Shown here piece by piece: positions 15,283-22,577 of a DNA stretch of 29,403 nucleotides (the stretch's first letter is position 1; each line of letters begins with the position of its first letter). The DNA lies in the NCBI GenBank assembly GCA_028684735.1, contig JAQUFI010000004.1, positions 1 through 29,403 of the forward strand. Reading direction: 5' to 3'. The DNA is from Bacilli bacterium. GTDB taxonomy: Bacteria; Bacillota_I; Bacilli_A; RF39; UBA660. The notes beneath the pieces are model-generated. The model was not told the origin of the DNA. It did not search any database and worked only from the letters and a program-made list of their open reading frames with translations. A program made the position numbers and the translations under genes.

Positions 15283-16339
15283 TAAAAAATTTATTTTAAG
15301 AAAAGAAGTTCTCAATCTAATTCTTCTTGTTTTAGTTGCTTTAACAATCAATAGTGGTTATCGCTTATTTAAAATCTATGCGGATATTAAGAGCCAACAA
15401 AATGATTTTATATATAAAAATAGTAGTACTGTTGATTATGATGTCTATATTCATAATAATGATTTTATTAAAGAACCAGTTTTATCAGTCGATAAAACAT
15501 ATATTACAGAATTAGTTGATAATATTAAAATGAAGATGACTTATCGATATCAAGGAGATGAACCATTACCAATTAAGTATCAACATTCGGTCGTTGCTAT
15601 TCTTCATGTAGAGTATAACGATGATCCAACTAGTAATAGTAATCCGGTTATTTGGGAAACTGAAACCATCATTAAACCACTAACCAAATTCAAAGAAATA
15701 AATGGTCGTAATTTTACTATCAGTGAAAGTTTTGACATTGATATTACAGAATATAATCAAATGGTTAAAAGTTTTAAAGAAAAGTTTTCTTTGCCAATCT
15801 TAGCTCATTTAGAATTGAAAATGCCTATTTCTTTCTCGGGTAATTCAACAGAATATCGTTTTGATGAAAAATATGATGTTTTAGTTAGAATTCCTTTAGA
15901 TAGAGCTGTCTTTGATATTGAAACGCAACTTAATAAGAGTGAATCCAAGAGTCAAAAACCATTATATCCAACGGATACTGATATTCCAGTCAGACAAGTT
16001 GCCTTTCACATTATTTTATTAGTTATGTTGATCAGTTTAATTATAACAACATTTAATAAGAAAAAACGTTTTGATAATCATGAAGAATATGAGAAATACA
16101 TGCAAAAAATAAAGGATGATTATGGAGAAATCATCGTTGAAACCAATACAATGGTTGATAGTATTGGTATGAAACCGGTATCGATTATTAGTTTCGATGA
16201 AATGTTAAATCTATCAAACAGCTTATTATTACCAATTATGTTATTTGAAGAAGATGAAAAAGCTGTTTTCTATGTAGCAAAAGATAAGATTCTATATGTC
16301 TATATTATTAAACAAGGAAAGCCTATTAAATATAAATAA
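15275..16339 (+). CDS. DUF5305 domain membrane protein (cassette B)
   Basis: Protein of 354 aa with the same plan as the cassette A copy: helix at about residues 10-32, external domain of ~215 residues, helix at about 245-265, then a cytoplasmic tail. Shared points include the WETETIIKPL / WNKEFILTDH segment, the FTISESFDIDITEYNQMVKS / ITISENLRIDLDYYNDLVN segment and the IPLD(R/V)xVFDI segment before the second helix. ATG 15275 is preferred to GTG 15266 because it gives the 8-base overlap with the peptidase stop and has GGGTGG upstream. The role is unknown; the constant pairing with the peptidase points to a shared complex or regulatory loop. Confidence 0.73.
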   Translation: MNNKKFILRKEVLNLILLVLVALTINSGYRLFKIYADIKSQQNDFIYKNSSTVDYDVYIHNNDFIKEPVLSVDKTYITELVDNIKMKMTYRYQGDEPLPIKYQHSVVAILHVEYNDDPTSNSNPVIWETETIIKPLTKFKEINGRNFTISESFDIDITEYNQMVKSFKEKFSLPILAHLELKMPISFSGNSTEYRFDEKYDVLVRIPLDRAVFDIETQLNKSESKSQKPLYPTDTDIPVRQVAFHIILLVMLISLIITTFNKKKRFDNHEEYEKYMQKIKDDYGEIIVETNTMVDSIGMKPVSIISFDEMLNLSNSLLLPIMLFEEDEKAVFYVAKDKILYVYIIKQGKPIKYK

Positions 16340-16358
16340 GTATATAGTTAGATATGAT

Positions 16359-16387
16359 AAAACCAGGATGATAAATCCTGGTTTTTA
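16359..16387. terminator. Bidirectional terminator between cassette B and comEB
   Basis: Stem AAAACCAGGAT pairs with ATCCTGGTTTT around a 5-base loop (16370-16374), T-rich on both strands. It lies between convergent genes. Confidence 0.85.
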
Positions 16388-16405
16388 TTATAAGTTAAGA
16401 TTATC

Positions 16406-16939
16406 TTATTCTTGATTAAATAATAGTGTAATAGGTTTTAATTTATCTTTATCTAATTGCCTATAACTAACTCCGCACATATCTAATAATTTCTTAGAAG
16501 CAATAAAAATATCATCACCAGCATACTTATCAGATAAATAAATAACTTCTTTAATACCTGATTGAATAATCAATTTAGCGCATTCATTACAAGGGAATAG
16601 ATCGACATATATCTTGCCACCTTCTAAATCTTTACGACTACCACGATAATTCAAAATGGCATTTAATTCTGCATGACATACATATGCGTATTTAGTTTCT
16701 AAGGTATGTCCTTCTCGTTTCCAAGGAAAGTATTCATCTTCAACTCCATTTGGAGCACCATTATAACCAATTGATAAAATACGATTATCCTTTCCAACAA
16801 TACAAGCACCAACTTGAGTAGAAGGATCTTTACTTCGCATTGATGATAATTTAGCTACAGCCATAAAGTATTCATCCCAACTTAAATAGTCAGTGCGATT
16901 ATCTTTAATTTTTATAATTCCTAAATCTTTTAATTCCAT
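16406..16939 (-). CDS. comEB: dCMP deaminase (ComEB family)
   Basis: Cytoplasmic zinc deaminase converting dCMP to dUMP for dTTP synthesis; named comEB in Bacillus from its place in the competence operon, which is absent here. Length 177 aa is typical. The substrate loop is STQVGACIV then GYNGAPNG; zinc and catalytic residues are His89-Ala-Glu91 and Pro116-Cys117-x-x-Cys120. AGGAG upstream of ATG 16939 and a TGCTATAAT promoter give it its own transcription unit. Confidence 0.92.
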   Translation of the reverse strand: MELKDLGIIKIKDNRTDYLSWDEYFMAVAKLSSMRSKDPSTQVGACIVGKDNRILSIGYNGAPNGVEDEYFPWKREGHTLETKYAYVCHAELNAILNYRGSRKDLEGGKIYVDLFPCNECAKLIIQSGIKEVIYLSDKYAGDDIFIASKKLLDMCGVSYRQLDKDKLKPITLLFNQE

Positions 16940-16964
16940 AAATCAAACACTCCTTGCTATCATT

Positions 16965-16973
16965 ATTATAGCA
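16965..16973 (-). promoter_or_regulatory. Extended -10 promoter of comEB
   Basis: TGCTATAAT on the minus strand, about 26 bases before the start codon. Confidence 0.65.
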
Positions 16974-17071
16974 TATCTAAACTAAAAATAAAGAAATAAT
17001 TAAGAAAACAAAAATAGTTGTGTAGAACAAAAATAGGAATATTTTTTATTTTTCCGACTATAATAATAATA

Positions 17072-17106
17072 ACTTTTAGCACTCACTTTTGACAAGTGCT
17101 AAAAGT
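17072..17106. promoter_or_regulatory. CIRCE operator (HrcA binding site)
   Basis: TTAGCACTC (17076-17084), nine bases, then AAGTGCTAA (17094-17102), one base from the CIRCE consensus right arm. The palindrome extends to 12-base arms (ACTTTTAGCACT / AGTGCTAAAAGT). It overlaps the -35 of the hsp20 promoter, the usual place for HrcA repression released by heat. Confidence 0.92.
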
Positions 17107-17117
17107 TGTGCTAAAAT
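17089..17117 (+). promoter_or_regulatory. Promoter of hsp20
   Basis: TTGACA (17089-17094), a 17-base spacer and TAAAAT (17112-17117) with TGC before it. The -35 lies in the spacer and right arm of CIRCE. Confidence 0.8.
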
Positions 17118-17142
17118 TATAATTAGGAAAGGAAGTGTAAAG

Positions 17143-17532
17143 ATGAATTTACTCACTAGAAATTTTTATTTAGATGACTTGTTTGATGGCTTAATTACTT
17201 CAGCTAAAGGGAATGATATGAAATGTGACATCTATGAAAAAGATGGTGATTATAAAATCGAAATGGATATTCCTGGATTTGACAAAAAAGATATTGAGAT
17301 TGAAATCAATAATGGTTATTTAAATATTACAGCTGAAAAGAAGGAAGAAACTAATGACGAAGGTAAAAACTATATCCGTCGTGAAAGAAGTTATGGTAAA
17401 TACCAAAGATCATTTTATTTAGGAGATATAGAAGTTGAGAAGATTGATGCTGAATTTAAAGATGGATTATTAAAAATTTCTATCCCTAAAGCTGAAGAAA
17501 AAGAAATCAAAAAGCTTATCGAAATAAAATAA
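17143..17532 (+). CDS. Small heat shock protein, Hsp20 family
   Basis: ATP-independent chaperone of 129 aa that binds unfolding proteins. A short N-terminal arm (MNLLTRNFYLDDLFDG) precedes the alpha-crystallin domain (about residues 28-118). Conserved parts are KIEMDIPGFDKKDIEIEI, RRERSYGKYQRSFYL and AEFKDGLLKISIPK, with the C-terminal hydrophobic-x-hydrophobic anchor in KLIEIK. ATG 17143 follows AGGAAAGGAAG; the longer frame from 17089 would begin inside the promoter and operator and is rejected. Single-gene unit under CIRCE control, ended by a hairpin terminator. Confidence 0.93.
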   Translation: MNLLTRNFYLDDLFDGLITSAKGNDMKCDIYEKDGDYKIEMDIPGFDKKDIEIEINNGYLNITAEKKEETNDEGKNYIRRERSYGKYQRSFYLGDIEVEKIDAEFKDGLLKISIPKAEEKEIKKLIEIK

Positions 17533-17533
17533 T

Positions 17534-17558
17534 AAAGCAACATTTATATGTTGCTTTT
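17534..17558 (+). terminator. Terminator of hsp20
   Basis: AAAGCAACAT (17534-17543) pairs with ATGTTGCTTT around TTAT, followed by T's. Confidence 0.85.
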
Positions 17559-17586
17559 AATATAATAAAATTAAATTTATATAATT

Positions 17587-17620
17587 AAAATCGTACATGA
17601 TTGTTATGTACGATTTTTTT
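17587..17620. terminator. Terminator of the GH13/surface protein unit
   Basis: AAAATCGTACAT (17587-17598) pairs with ATGTACGATTTT (17606-17617); on the minus strand it follows the stop codon, and both flanks are A/T-runs. Confidence 0.8.
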
Positions 17621-18017
17621 CTTTTCTTTTAGTTATAAAGATATATGAGCCAACCGAACCTATTATTAGTCCAACAACTAATGATGAAATAATATATAAT
17701 AGTTGATTGCCTTCTTGATATAATTCTGAATTGCTTAAAACAGTTGCCTTGGACGTGCTACGGTCTTCAATAACTATATTATCATCACTACTAACAGGTG
17801 TATCATTACTACTAGCATTTCCATTATTTAAGATATCATCTTCTTCTGGGGTTTTATCAGTAGAACTATTACTTGTATTACCATCATAGGGTTCAGATAA
17901 AATTGTTACTTCATCTTCTTCAACACCATTATTACCTTCGACATAAATTGCCTTCACATGATACGGCCATATAACTAAAGCACCCATAAAAACTAATAAG
18001 ATTAATATTCTTTTCAT
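17604..18017 (-). CDS. Small secreted or membrane-anchored low-complexity protein
   Basis: Unrecognised protein of 137 aa. Residues 1-23 form a signal-peptide-like helix (ILILLVFMGALVIWPYHVKA). Residues ~25-100 are acidic and rich in Ser/Thr/Asn/Asp, hence probably disordered and outside the cell. Residues ~108-128 form a membrane helix followed by KRKEKNRT, a positive stop-transfer tail. There is no LPXTG motif. It lies 18 bases after the GH13 gene with its own AGGAGG site, so the two are likely co-transcribed. No function can be given. Confidence 0.65.
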   Translation of the reverse strand: MKRILILLVFMGALVIWPYHVKAIYVEGNNGVEEDEVTILSEPYDGNTSNSSTDKTPEEDDILNNGNASSNDTPVSSDDNIVIEDRSTSKATVLSNSELYQEGNQLLYIISSLVVGLIIGSVGSYIFITKRKEKNRT

Positions 18018-18035
18018 TTTTACCTCCTTTTTTAT

Positions 18036-18935
18036 TTAATGCTTAATTAATACTTTACCTCTTGGTTGATTAGCTTTTTTAACGATATCATTTTTCCAAG
18101 CATCAGAATAGGGTCTAGCATAATATAAAGTATGAACATATTCTTCGGTTAAATAACGATATTCATTATTGATATCGTCAGGGGATTTATGCATGGTATA
18201 TTTAAATTCAAAATAACTATCATGATTTTCAATATAGGCTACCTTTAAACTTTTATCATTGTAATCACTATTGGTCGTGATATTTATATAGCGACTATAA
18301 TTATATAATAACTCTTGATCAGCAAAAATAACTTCACCATAAAGAAAGATATCATATTTTTTTAAGTGGTAAATAACACGTGTCCAAAAATCACAATTTT
18401 CTTGGGGTAGGGCAATACTTTTAGCAGCATCAAATCTAAAACCACTAACACCACAGTCAATTAATTCATTTAGAAAATTAATAATGATATTTTGTAAATC
18501 ATGGTTTTGTAGTTGTAGTCCTGGTAAGTTACCAATACAATAATTTATTACTTGATAGCGATTATCCCAATCATCAATATTTTTAGGTTCTTTCCAAAAC
18601 TGGGGATTATTTTTTAAAATCTCGTCCACTTGATCATGAGGTTTTATTTGATTGTCGTTTGAACCAGCCATATGATTACAGATTACATCGGCAATAATAC
18701 GGATATTATAATTATTAGCACACTCACATAATCTAATCAAATCTTCTTTGGAGCCGTATTGATTTCCAATTCTAAAACCACAAGGTTGATAAGATAACCA
18801 CCAATTGCTATAGTTATCCTCTTTTAATGGTTGAATGGGGTTAATTTGAACCGCATTAAAACCTTGATTATTAATTTGTTCTAACTCATTAATAATGTCG
18901 TTTAACTTCCAATTCAATAAGTGTAGAATTCTCAT
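18036..18935 (-). CDS. GH13 alpha-amylase family enzyme, short form
   Basis: Intracellular glycoside hydrolase or transglycosidase of the alpha-amylase family, 299 aa, no signal peptide. All four conserved regions are seen: I ADVICNH (82-88), II GFRFDAAKS with nucleophile Asp169, III GEV with acid/base Glu201, IV ENHDS with Asp239. It is unusually short: regions III and IV are close together and only ~60 residues follow, so the C-terminal beta domain is absent. The substrate cannot be told; glycogen or maltodextrin is likely. AGGAG precedes ATG 18935, and the promoter is at 18957. First gene of a two-gene unit. Confidence 0.82.
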   Translation of the reverse strand: MRILHLLNWKLNDIINELEQINNQGFNAVQINPIQPLKEDNYSNWWLSYQPCGFRIGNQYGSKEDLIRLCECANNYNIRIIADVICNHMAGSNDNQIKPHDQVDEILKNNPQFWKEPKNIDDWDNRYQVINYCIGNLPGLQLQNHDLQNIIINFLNELIDCGVSGFRFDAAKSIALPQENCDFWTRVIYHLKKYDIFLYGEVIFADQELLYNYSRYINITTNSDYNDKSLKVAYIENHDSYFEFKYTMHKSPDDINNEYRYLTEEYVHTLYYARPYSDAWKNDIVKKANQPRGKVLIKH

Positions 18936-18956
18936 ACAGTATACTCCTATAAATTT

Positions 18957-18965
18957 ATTATAGCA
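18957..18965 (-). promoter_or_regulatory. Extended -10 promoter of the GH13 unit
   Basis: TGCTATAAT on the minus strand, 22 bases before the start codon. Confidence 0.65.
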
Positions 18966-19011
18966 CTTTTTACTTTGATATAGTACTTCGATTTGATATT
19001 TTTAAATAATT

Positions 19012-19020
19012 TGTTATAAT
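19012..19020 (+). promoter_or_regulatory. Extended -10 promoter of the HipA-like gene
   Basis: TGTTATAAT, 31 bases before ATG 19051. Confidence 0.6.
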
Positions 19021-19050
19021 ATATAACCACATGAAAGAAGAGTGGGTATA

Positions 19051-19902
19051 ATGTTAGAAAAGGCTTATGATTTAGATAAATGTATTCACCTTAATTTAGT
19101 TAACAGAAGTGATGAAGAGGTCCAAAAAATAGTTGAAGAAACGCAAACTACGATTTATGATGCGAAGGACCAATTTCGTTGGCATGAGGTTAATGGCAAA
19201 TATTATCGTTTTAAGTTTTCTAATCGTTTATTTAATATTTTAAACGAACTAATTGGTCCCAAGATAGCTAAAAGATTGGAATTACAAACAGTTAATAATA
19301 TTCCAGCTATTATGGATTGTAGTGAATATTTTAAATTATATGGGATTTTATCAGAAAACTTTAAACAAAAAGACCATGAATATGTCGATATGTTTGGATT
19401 AGGATTTAAACACAGAACCCCACCGCATTATAAAAATATAACTAAACTACAAAAATATTGTCGTGAAGAAGATTACCCTGAACTAATTGATGCACTCTTT
19501 AAGATGACAGCTCTTGATCATATTATGGGACAAGCTGACCGGGTATCAGGTAATTTCTTATTTGAGAAGAAGGGAGATAAAACAACTTTTGCTCCTTTAT
19601 TTGACTATTCCGAGGCTTATGAAGCGATTAAAGATGGTTGTGTTTTTAACCTGGTTCATAATCGCCAAAAACCATTTAATGTTGCCAATGCCTTAATTGC
19701 CCCAGCATTTTATGAATCGAAATTTAGACGAAGATTAAAAAAATATCCTAATTTTCAAAAATACTTAGAAAAAGTTAAAGAAATAGATATTATCGAAATA
19801 TTAGAAGAAATCGAAAAAGAAAATAATCTAACTTTATCTGATCAATGTAAATACTATTACGATGTTCGAACCAAAGAAAAACAAAATATTATTATTTTTT
19901 AA
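19051..19902 (+). CDS. HipA/CtkA-like Ser/Thr kinase
   Basis: Cytoplasmic protein of 283 aa with kinase-like C-terminal signatures: LDHIMGQADRVSGNFLF with candidate catalytic Asp163 and Asn168, and FAPLFDYSEAY with candidate metal-binding Asp185, the layout of HipA-family kinases. Upstream, LNELIGPKIAKRLEL and YGILSENFKQ resemble the corresponding HipA/CtkA segments. No HipB-type antitoxin gene adjoins it, so it is not an obvious toxin-antitoxin pair. ATG 19051 is preferred; the in-frame GTG 19042 lies in the likely ribosome binding region. Single-gene unit with its own promoter and terminator. Family call is moderately secure; the target is unknown. Confidence 0.65.
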   Translation: MLEKAYDLDKCIHLNLVNRSDEEVQKIVEETQTTIYDAKDQFRWHEVNGKYYRFKFSNRLFNILNELIGPKIAKRLELQTVNNIPAIMDCSEYFKLYGILSENFKQKDHEYVDMFGLGFKHRTPPHYKNITKLQKYCREEDYPELIDALFKMTALDHIMGQADRVSGNFLFEKKGDKTTFAPLFDYSEAYEAIKDGCVFNLVHNRQKPFNVANALIAPAFYESKFRRRLKKYPNFQKYLEKVKEIDIIEILEEIEKENNLTLSDQCKYYYDVRTKEKQNIIIF

Positions 19903-19903
19903 T

Positions 19904-19937
19904 AAAAGTAGAATCAGAATTAGATTCTACTTTTTAT
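19904..19937 (+). terminator. Terminator of the HipA-like gene
   Basis: AAAAGTAGAATC (19904-19915) pairs with GATTCTACTTTT (19923-19934), loop of 7, T-run. Confidence 0.85.
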
Positions 19938-19939
19938 TG

Positions 19940-19948
19940 TGATATAAT
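19940..19948 (+). promoter_or_regulatory. Extended -10 promoter of the VUT/YhhQ gene
   Basis: TGATATAAT directly after the upstream terminator; AGGAG follows at 19955-19959. Confidence 0.6.
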
Positions 19949-19966
19949 CGATATAGGAGCGTTATC

Positions 19967-20635
19967 ATGAATGAAATATATTGGGTTATTACCTTAATTA
20001 TTAGTTTTGTTGGTGTTTTATTATTTTATAAATATTTTGGTAAAACGGGTTTATTTATTTGGTTAGTTCTAGCAACCATTATTTCTAATATTCAAACCGT
20101 TAAAATCGTATATTTATTTGGGGTTGAAACATCTTTAGGAAATGTTTTATATGGAACAACTTTTCTAGCAACAGATATTTTAAATGAGAAATATGGAAAA
20201 AAAGTAGCTCGCCAATCAATTTATTATTGTTTTTCGAGTATGGTTGCTATGACAATTTTAATGTATCTATCATTACTGTATATTCCAAGTTCAAATGACT
20301 TTGCTAATGATAGTTTAGTACTTATTTTTACTTTGAATATAAGAATTACACTTGCTAGTATAACTGGATATGTGATTAGTCAATTTTTTGATACTTGGTT
20401 ATATAGTAAATTAAGAGAAAAATATCAAGCCCTCTGGATTAGAAAAACAGGTAGTACTATGTCTAGTCAATTAATTGATACTTTTCTTTTCACATCTATT
20501 GCCTATATTGGCCAATTACCATTGATTACAGTATTAAGTATAGGTATTTCAACTTATCTGTTTAAATTATTTATTAATATTTTAGATACGCCAATTATTT
20601 ATATGGCAGTTAAAATAAAAACAAAAAAAGAGTAA
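19967..20635 (+). CDS. Queuosine precursor transporter (YhhQ/VUT family)
   Basis: Polytopic membrane protein of 222 aa with about six helices, taking up preQ0/preQ1 or a related queuine precursor for tRNA modification. Family signatures are GTTFLATDILNEKYGKKVAR near residue 65, SQFFDTWLYSKLREKYQALW, and RKTGSTMSSQLIDTFLF. No queuosine biosynthesis gene or preQ1 riboswitch is seen beside it, so the cell may rely on salvage. Convergent with the next gene. Confidence 0.88.
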   Translation: MNEIYWVITLIISFVGVLLFYKYFGKTGLFIWLVLATIISNIQTVKIVYLFGVETSLGNVLYGTTFLATDILNEKYGKKVARQSIYYCFSSMVAMTILMYLSLLYIPSSNDFANDSLVLIFTLNIRITLASITGYVISQFFDTWLYSKLREKYQALWIRKTGSTMSSQLIDTFLFTSIAYIGQLPLITVLSIGISTYLFKLFINILDTPIIYMAVKIKTKKE

Positions 20636-20647
20636 TATATTAAATTC

Positions 20648-21100
20648 TTATATATTACCCTTTTTTACTTCAAGTATTTCATATTCTTCATCATTATATT
20701 TAATGGTATCGCCAACGACTTTTTCTATTAATAATTGGCCAATAGCTGAATCCGAAGCTATTGTTGGATTATCTGGGTTATCAGGATTTCCACCTTCAAC
20801 TCTTTTTATAATACTATTATATTTAGGGCCATAGGATCCGAACCAATCAAACACATCTATATACTCAACATAAGGAATAATAATTTTATATTCAACAATA
20901 TCATTATTGGTTTTATTTTTTAATTTTATACGATCATTAATTTGAATTGCTTTTTCTAATTTAGGTGTATTTTTTTGATTATTCCTATTTAGACTAAATG
21001 TATAATGACAATTGGGATAATTACTACAGCCATGAAATTTCCCATATTTCCCAATTTTAACTTCTAAATATCCTCCACATGCTGGACATTTATTAACCAC
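20648..21100 (-). CDS. Topoisomerase-type zinc ribbon fused to GreA/GreB C-terminal-like domain
   Basis: Protein of 150 aa with two recognisable parts. Residues ~4-35 are a four-Cys zinc ribbon of the topoisomerase I C-terminal type (CPACGGYLEVKIGKYGKF, GCSNYPNC). Residues ~50-150 resemble the C-terminal domain of GreA/GreB: VEYKIIIP ... SIIKRVEGG, then SDSAIGQLLIEKVVGD and YEILEVKK. The coiled-coil of Gre factors, which enters the polymerase channel, is missing. The GTG start at 21100 is chosen because GAGGAGG lies six bases before it; the longer frame from 21142 would place that site inside the gene. Possibly an RNA polymerase-binding protein; inference. Confidence 0.7.
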   Translation of the reverse strand: MVNKCPACGGYLEVKIGKYGKFHGCSNYPNCHYTFSLNRNNQKNTPKLEKAIQINDRIKLKNKTNNDIVEYKIIIPYVEYIDVFDWFGSYGPKYNSIIKRVEGGNPDNPDNPTIASDSAIGQLLIEKVVGDTIKYNDEEYEILEVKKGNI

Positions 21101-21157
21101 TTTATACCTCCTCAACATTATAAAATAAGCAATAATTATCAAGATAATATTTAAATT

Positions 21158-21166
21158 ATTATACCA
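21158..21166 (-). promoter_or_regulatory. Extended -10 promoter of the zinc ribbon/Gre-like gene
   Basis: TGGTATAAT on the minus strand. A second TATAAT at 21117-21122 is too close to the ribosome binding site. Confidence 0.5.
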
Positions 21167-21235
21167 TAAAAACTATTTATAATAAATATTGATTGTTAAT
21201 GTCTTAAAGGATATTAATAATAATTTATGTATAAT

Positions 21236-21260
21236 AAAACCCCTTATAAAATAAGGGGTT
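21236..21260 (-). terminator. Terminator of tRNA-Gly
   Basis: AACCCCTTA (21238-21246) pairs with TAAGGGGTT (21252-21260); the minus-strand transcript ends in a U-run. Confidence 0.85.
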
Positions 21261-21269
21261 AATTTCATC

Positions 21270-21344
21270 TGGAGCAAGTGACCGGAATCGAACCGGCATC
21301 CTAGCCTTGGCAAGGCCATATACTAACCGTTGTACTACACCTGC
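21270..21344 (-). tRNA. tRNA-Gly (GCC)
   Basis: 75-nt cloverleaf on the minus strand with encoded CCA. The acceptor GCAGGTG pairs with CACTTGC (one G-T), anticodon GCC is in CTTGCCAA, and the T-arm GCCGG/CCGGT surrounds TTCGATT. Confidence 0.95.
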
Positions 21345-21433
21345 ATGACAAAATAATTTTATCATAAATCAAAAAAGTTGTCTAGTCTATAAATAATTTT
21401 TATTTAATAATACGCTATTTATCTTTATATATG

Positions 21434-21442
21434 TGTTATAAT
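21434..21442 (+). promoter_or_regulatory. Extended -10 promoter of the HD-domain unit
   Basis: TGTTATAAT, 43 bases before ATG 21486; GGGGGA at 21477-21482 is the ribosome binding site. Confidence 0.6.
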
Positions 21443-21485
21443 ATATCATACAAATGAAAAACATCTATACTTAAATGGGGGATTT

Positions 21486-22577
21486 ATGGTAAAGAAGAGT
21501 TATTTTAAAAATCATTCGAATGAAGAATTAAAGGAATATTTTAATGTTTTATGTAATGGTGATTACCCATCTTTTATTGATAAGTATATTAACTTAGATG
21601 AATTACAAAGATTAAAGGGTGTAGGTCAATTTTGTGGAGTTGATTATAATAGTTTAGCAATGCATAATACGAAATACTGGTACTCTAGATTAGATCACAG
21701 TGTTGCTTGTGCTTTGATTGTTTGGCATTTAACAAATAATAAAACACAAACCTTAGGTGCTTTATTTCACGATGTTGGAACACCTGCTTTTGCTCACTCA
21801 ATTGATTATATGTACCGGGATTATGTTAAACAAGAAAGTTCGGAAAAGTCAACAGATGAGATAATTAAAAATTCAACGTTAATTAAGAAGTTCTTAAAAA
21901 GTGATAAGGTTAGTTATGATGATGTTATAAATATTGACAGATTTCCCATTGTTGAAAGTGAACGACCAAAGATATGTGTTGATCGGTTAGATGGTATTTT
22001 AAGTACAGGACTAGTTTGGGGTAAGTTTTGGAGTCTTGATGATATTAAGCATATATATAAGAGTCTCGTTATTTTAAAAAATAGTGATAATCAAGATGAA
22101 ATAGGATTTGATAATCTTTCAACAGGTGAATACTTCTACAAAGGTGCTTATAAGTATAGTATGTTGCTCCAACTAAATGAAGATAAACTTAGTATGCAAC
22201 TAACTGGTGATGTCATGAAGATGGCCATTGATTATCAGGTTATAACTATTGATGATTTGTATCAATTAAGTGAAAGAGACATTATTCAGAGAATAAAAGA
22301 TTCTGATAACGAAATGGTACGGTATGTTTGGTCAAAGTTTGAAAACTTAACTAAAGTTGAAAAAACCAATCTTAAACCAGTTGATAAATATTATATTTCG
22401 ATTGATTGTAAAAAAAGAAATGTTAATCCTTTAATTAAATTTAATGGCAGTAATTATCGTTTAACTGATATATCAGTAAAGACTCAAAAATTAAATAATA
22501 TCTATCATAATTTTAAAGATACTGAATATGCATATATTGATTTAGAACCTATTAAAATATTAAAAAAGGAGAGATGA
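21486..22577 (+). CDS. HD-domain phosphohydrolase
   Basis: Cytoplasmic metal-dependent hydrolase of 363 aa. The HD signature is RLDHSVACALIVWHL (His71) and LGALFHDVGTPAFAHSID (His95-Asp96); a later Asp in KICVDRLDGI may complete the metal site. It resembles dGTPase-like HD proteins in the core, but the substrate cannot be assigned. It stops with TGA and overlaps the next gene by 4 bases (ATGA), so the two products are made together. Confidence 0.8.
   Translation: MVKKSYFKNHSNEELKEYFNVLCNGDYPSFIDKYINLDELQRLKGVGQFCGVDYNSLAMHNTKYWYSRLDHSVACALIVWHLTNNKTQTLGALFHDVGTPAFAHSIDYMYRDYVKQESSEKSTDEIIKNSTLIKKFLKSDKVSYDDVINIDRFPIVESERPKICVDRLDGILSTGLVWGKFWSLDDIKHIYKSLVILKNSDNQDEIGFDNLSTGEYFYKGAYKYSMLLQLNEDKLSMQLTGDVMKMAIDYQVITIDDLYQLSERDIIQRIKDSDNEMVRYVWSKFENLTKVEKTNLKPVDKYYISIDCKKRNVNPLIKFNGSNYRLTDISVKTQKLNNIYHNFKDTEYAYIDLEPIKILKKER

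Noticed and set aside
19967..20635. preQ1 riboswitch before the YhhQ-type transporter
   Set aside because: Only about 19 bases separate the -10 box from the start codon, too short for a riboswitch.
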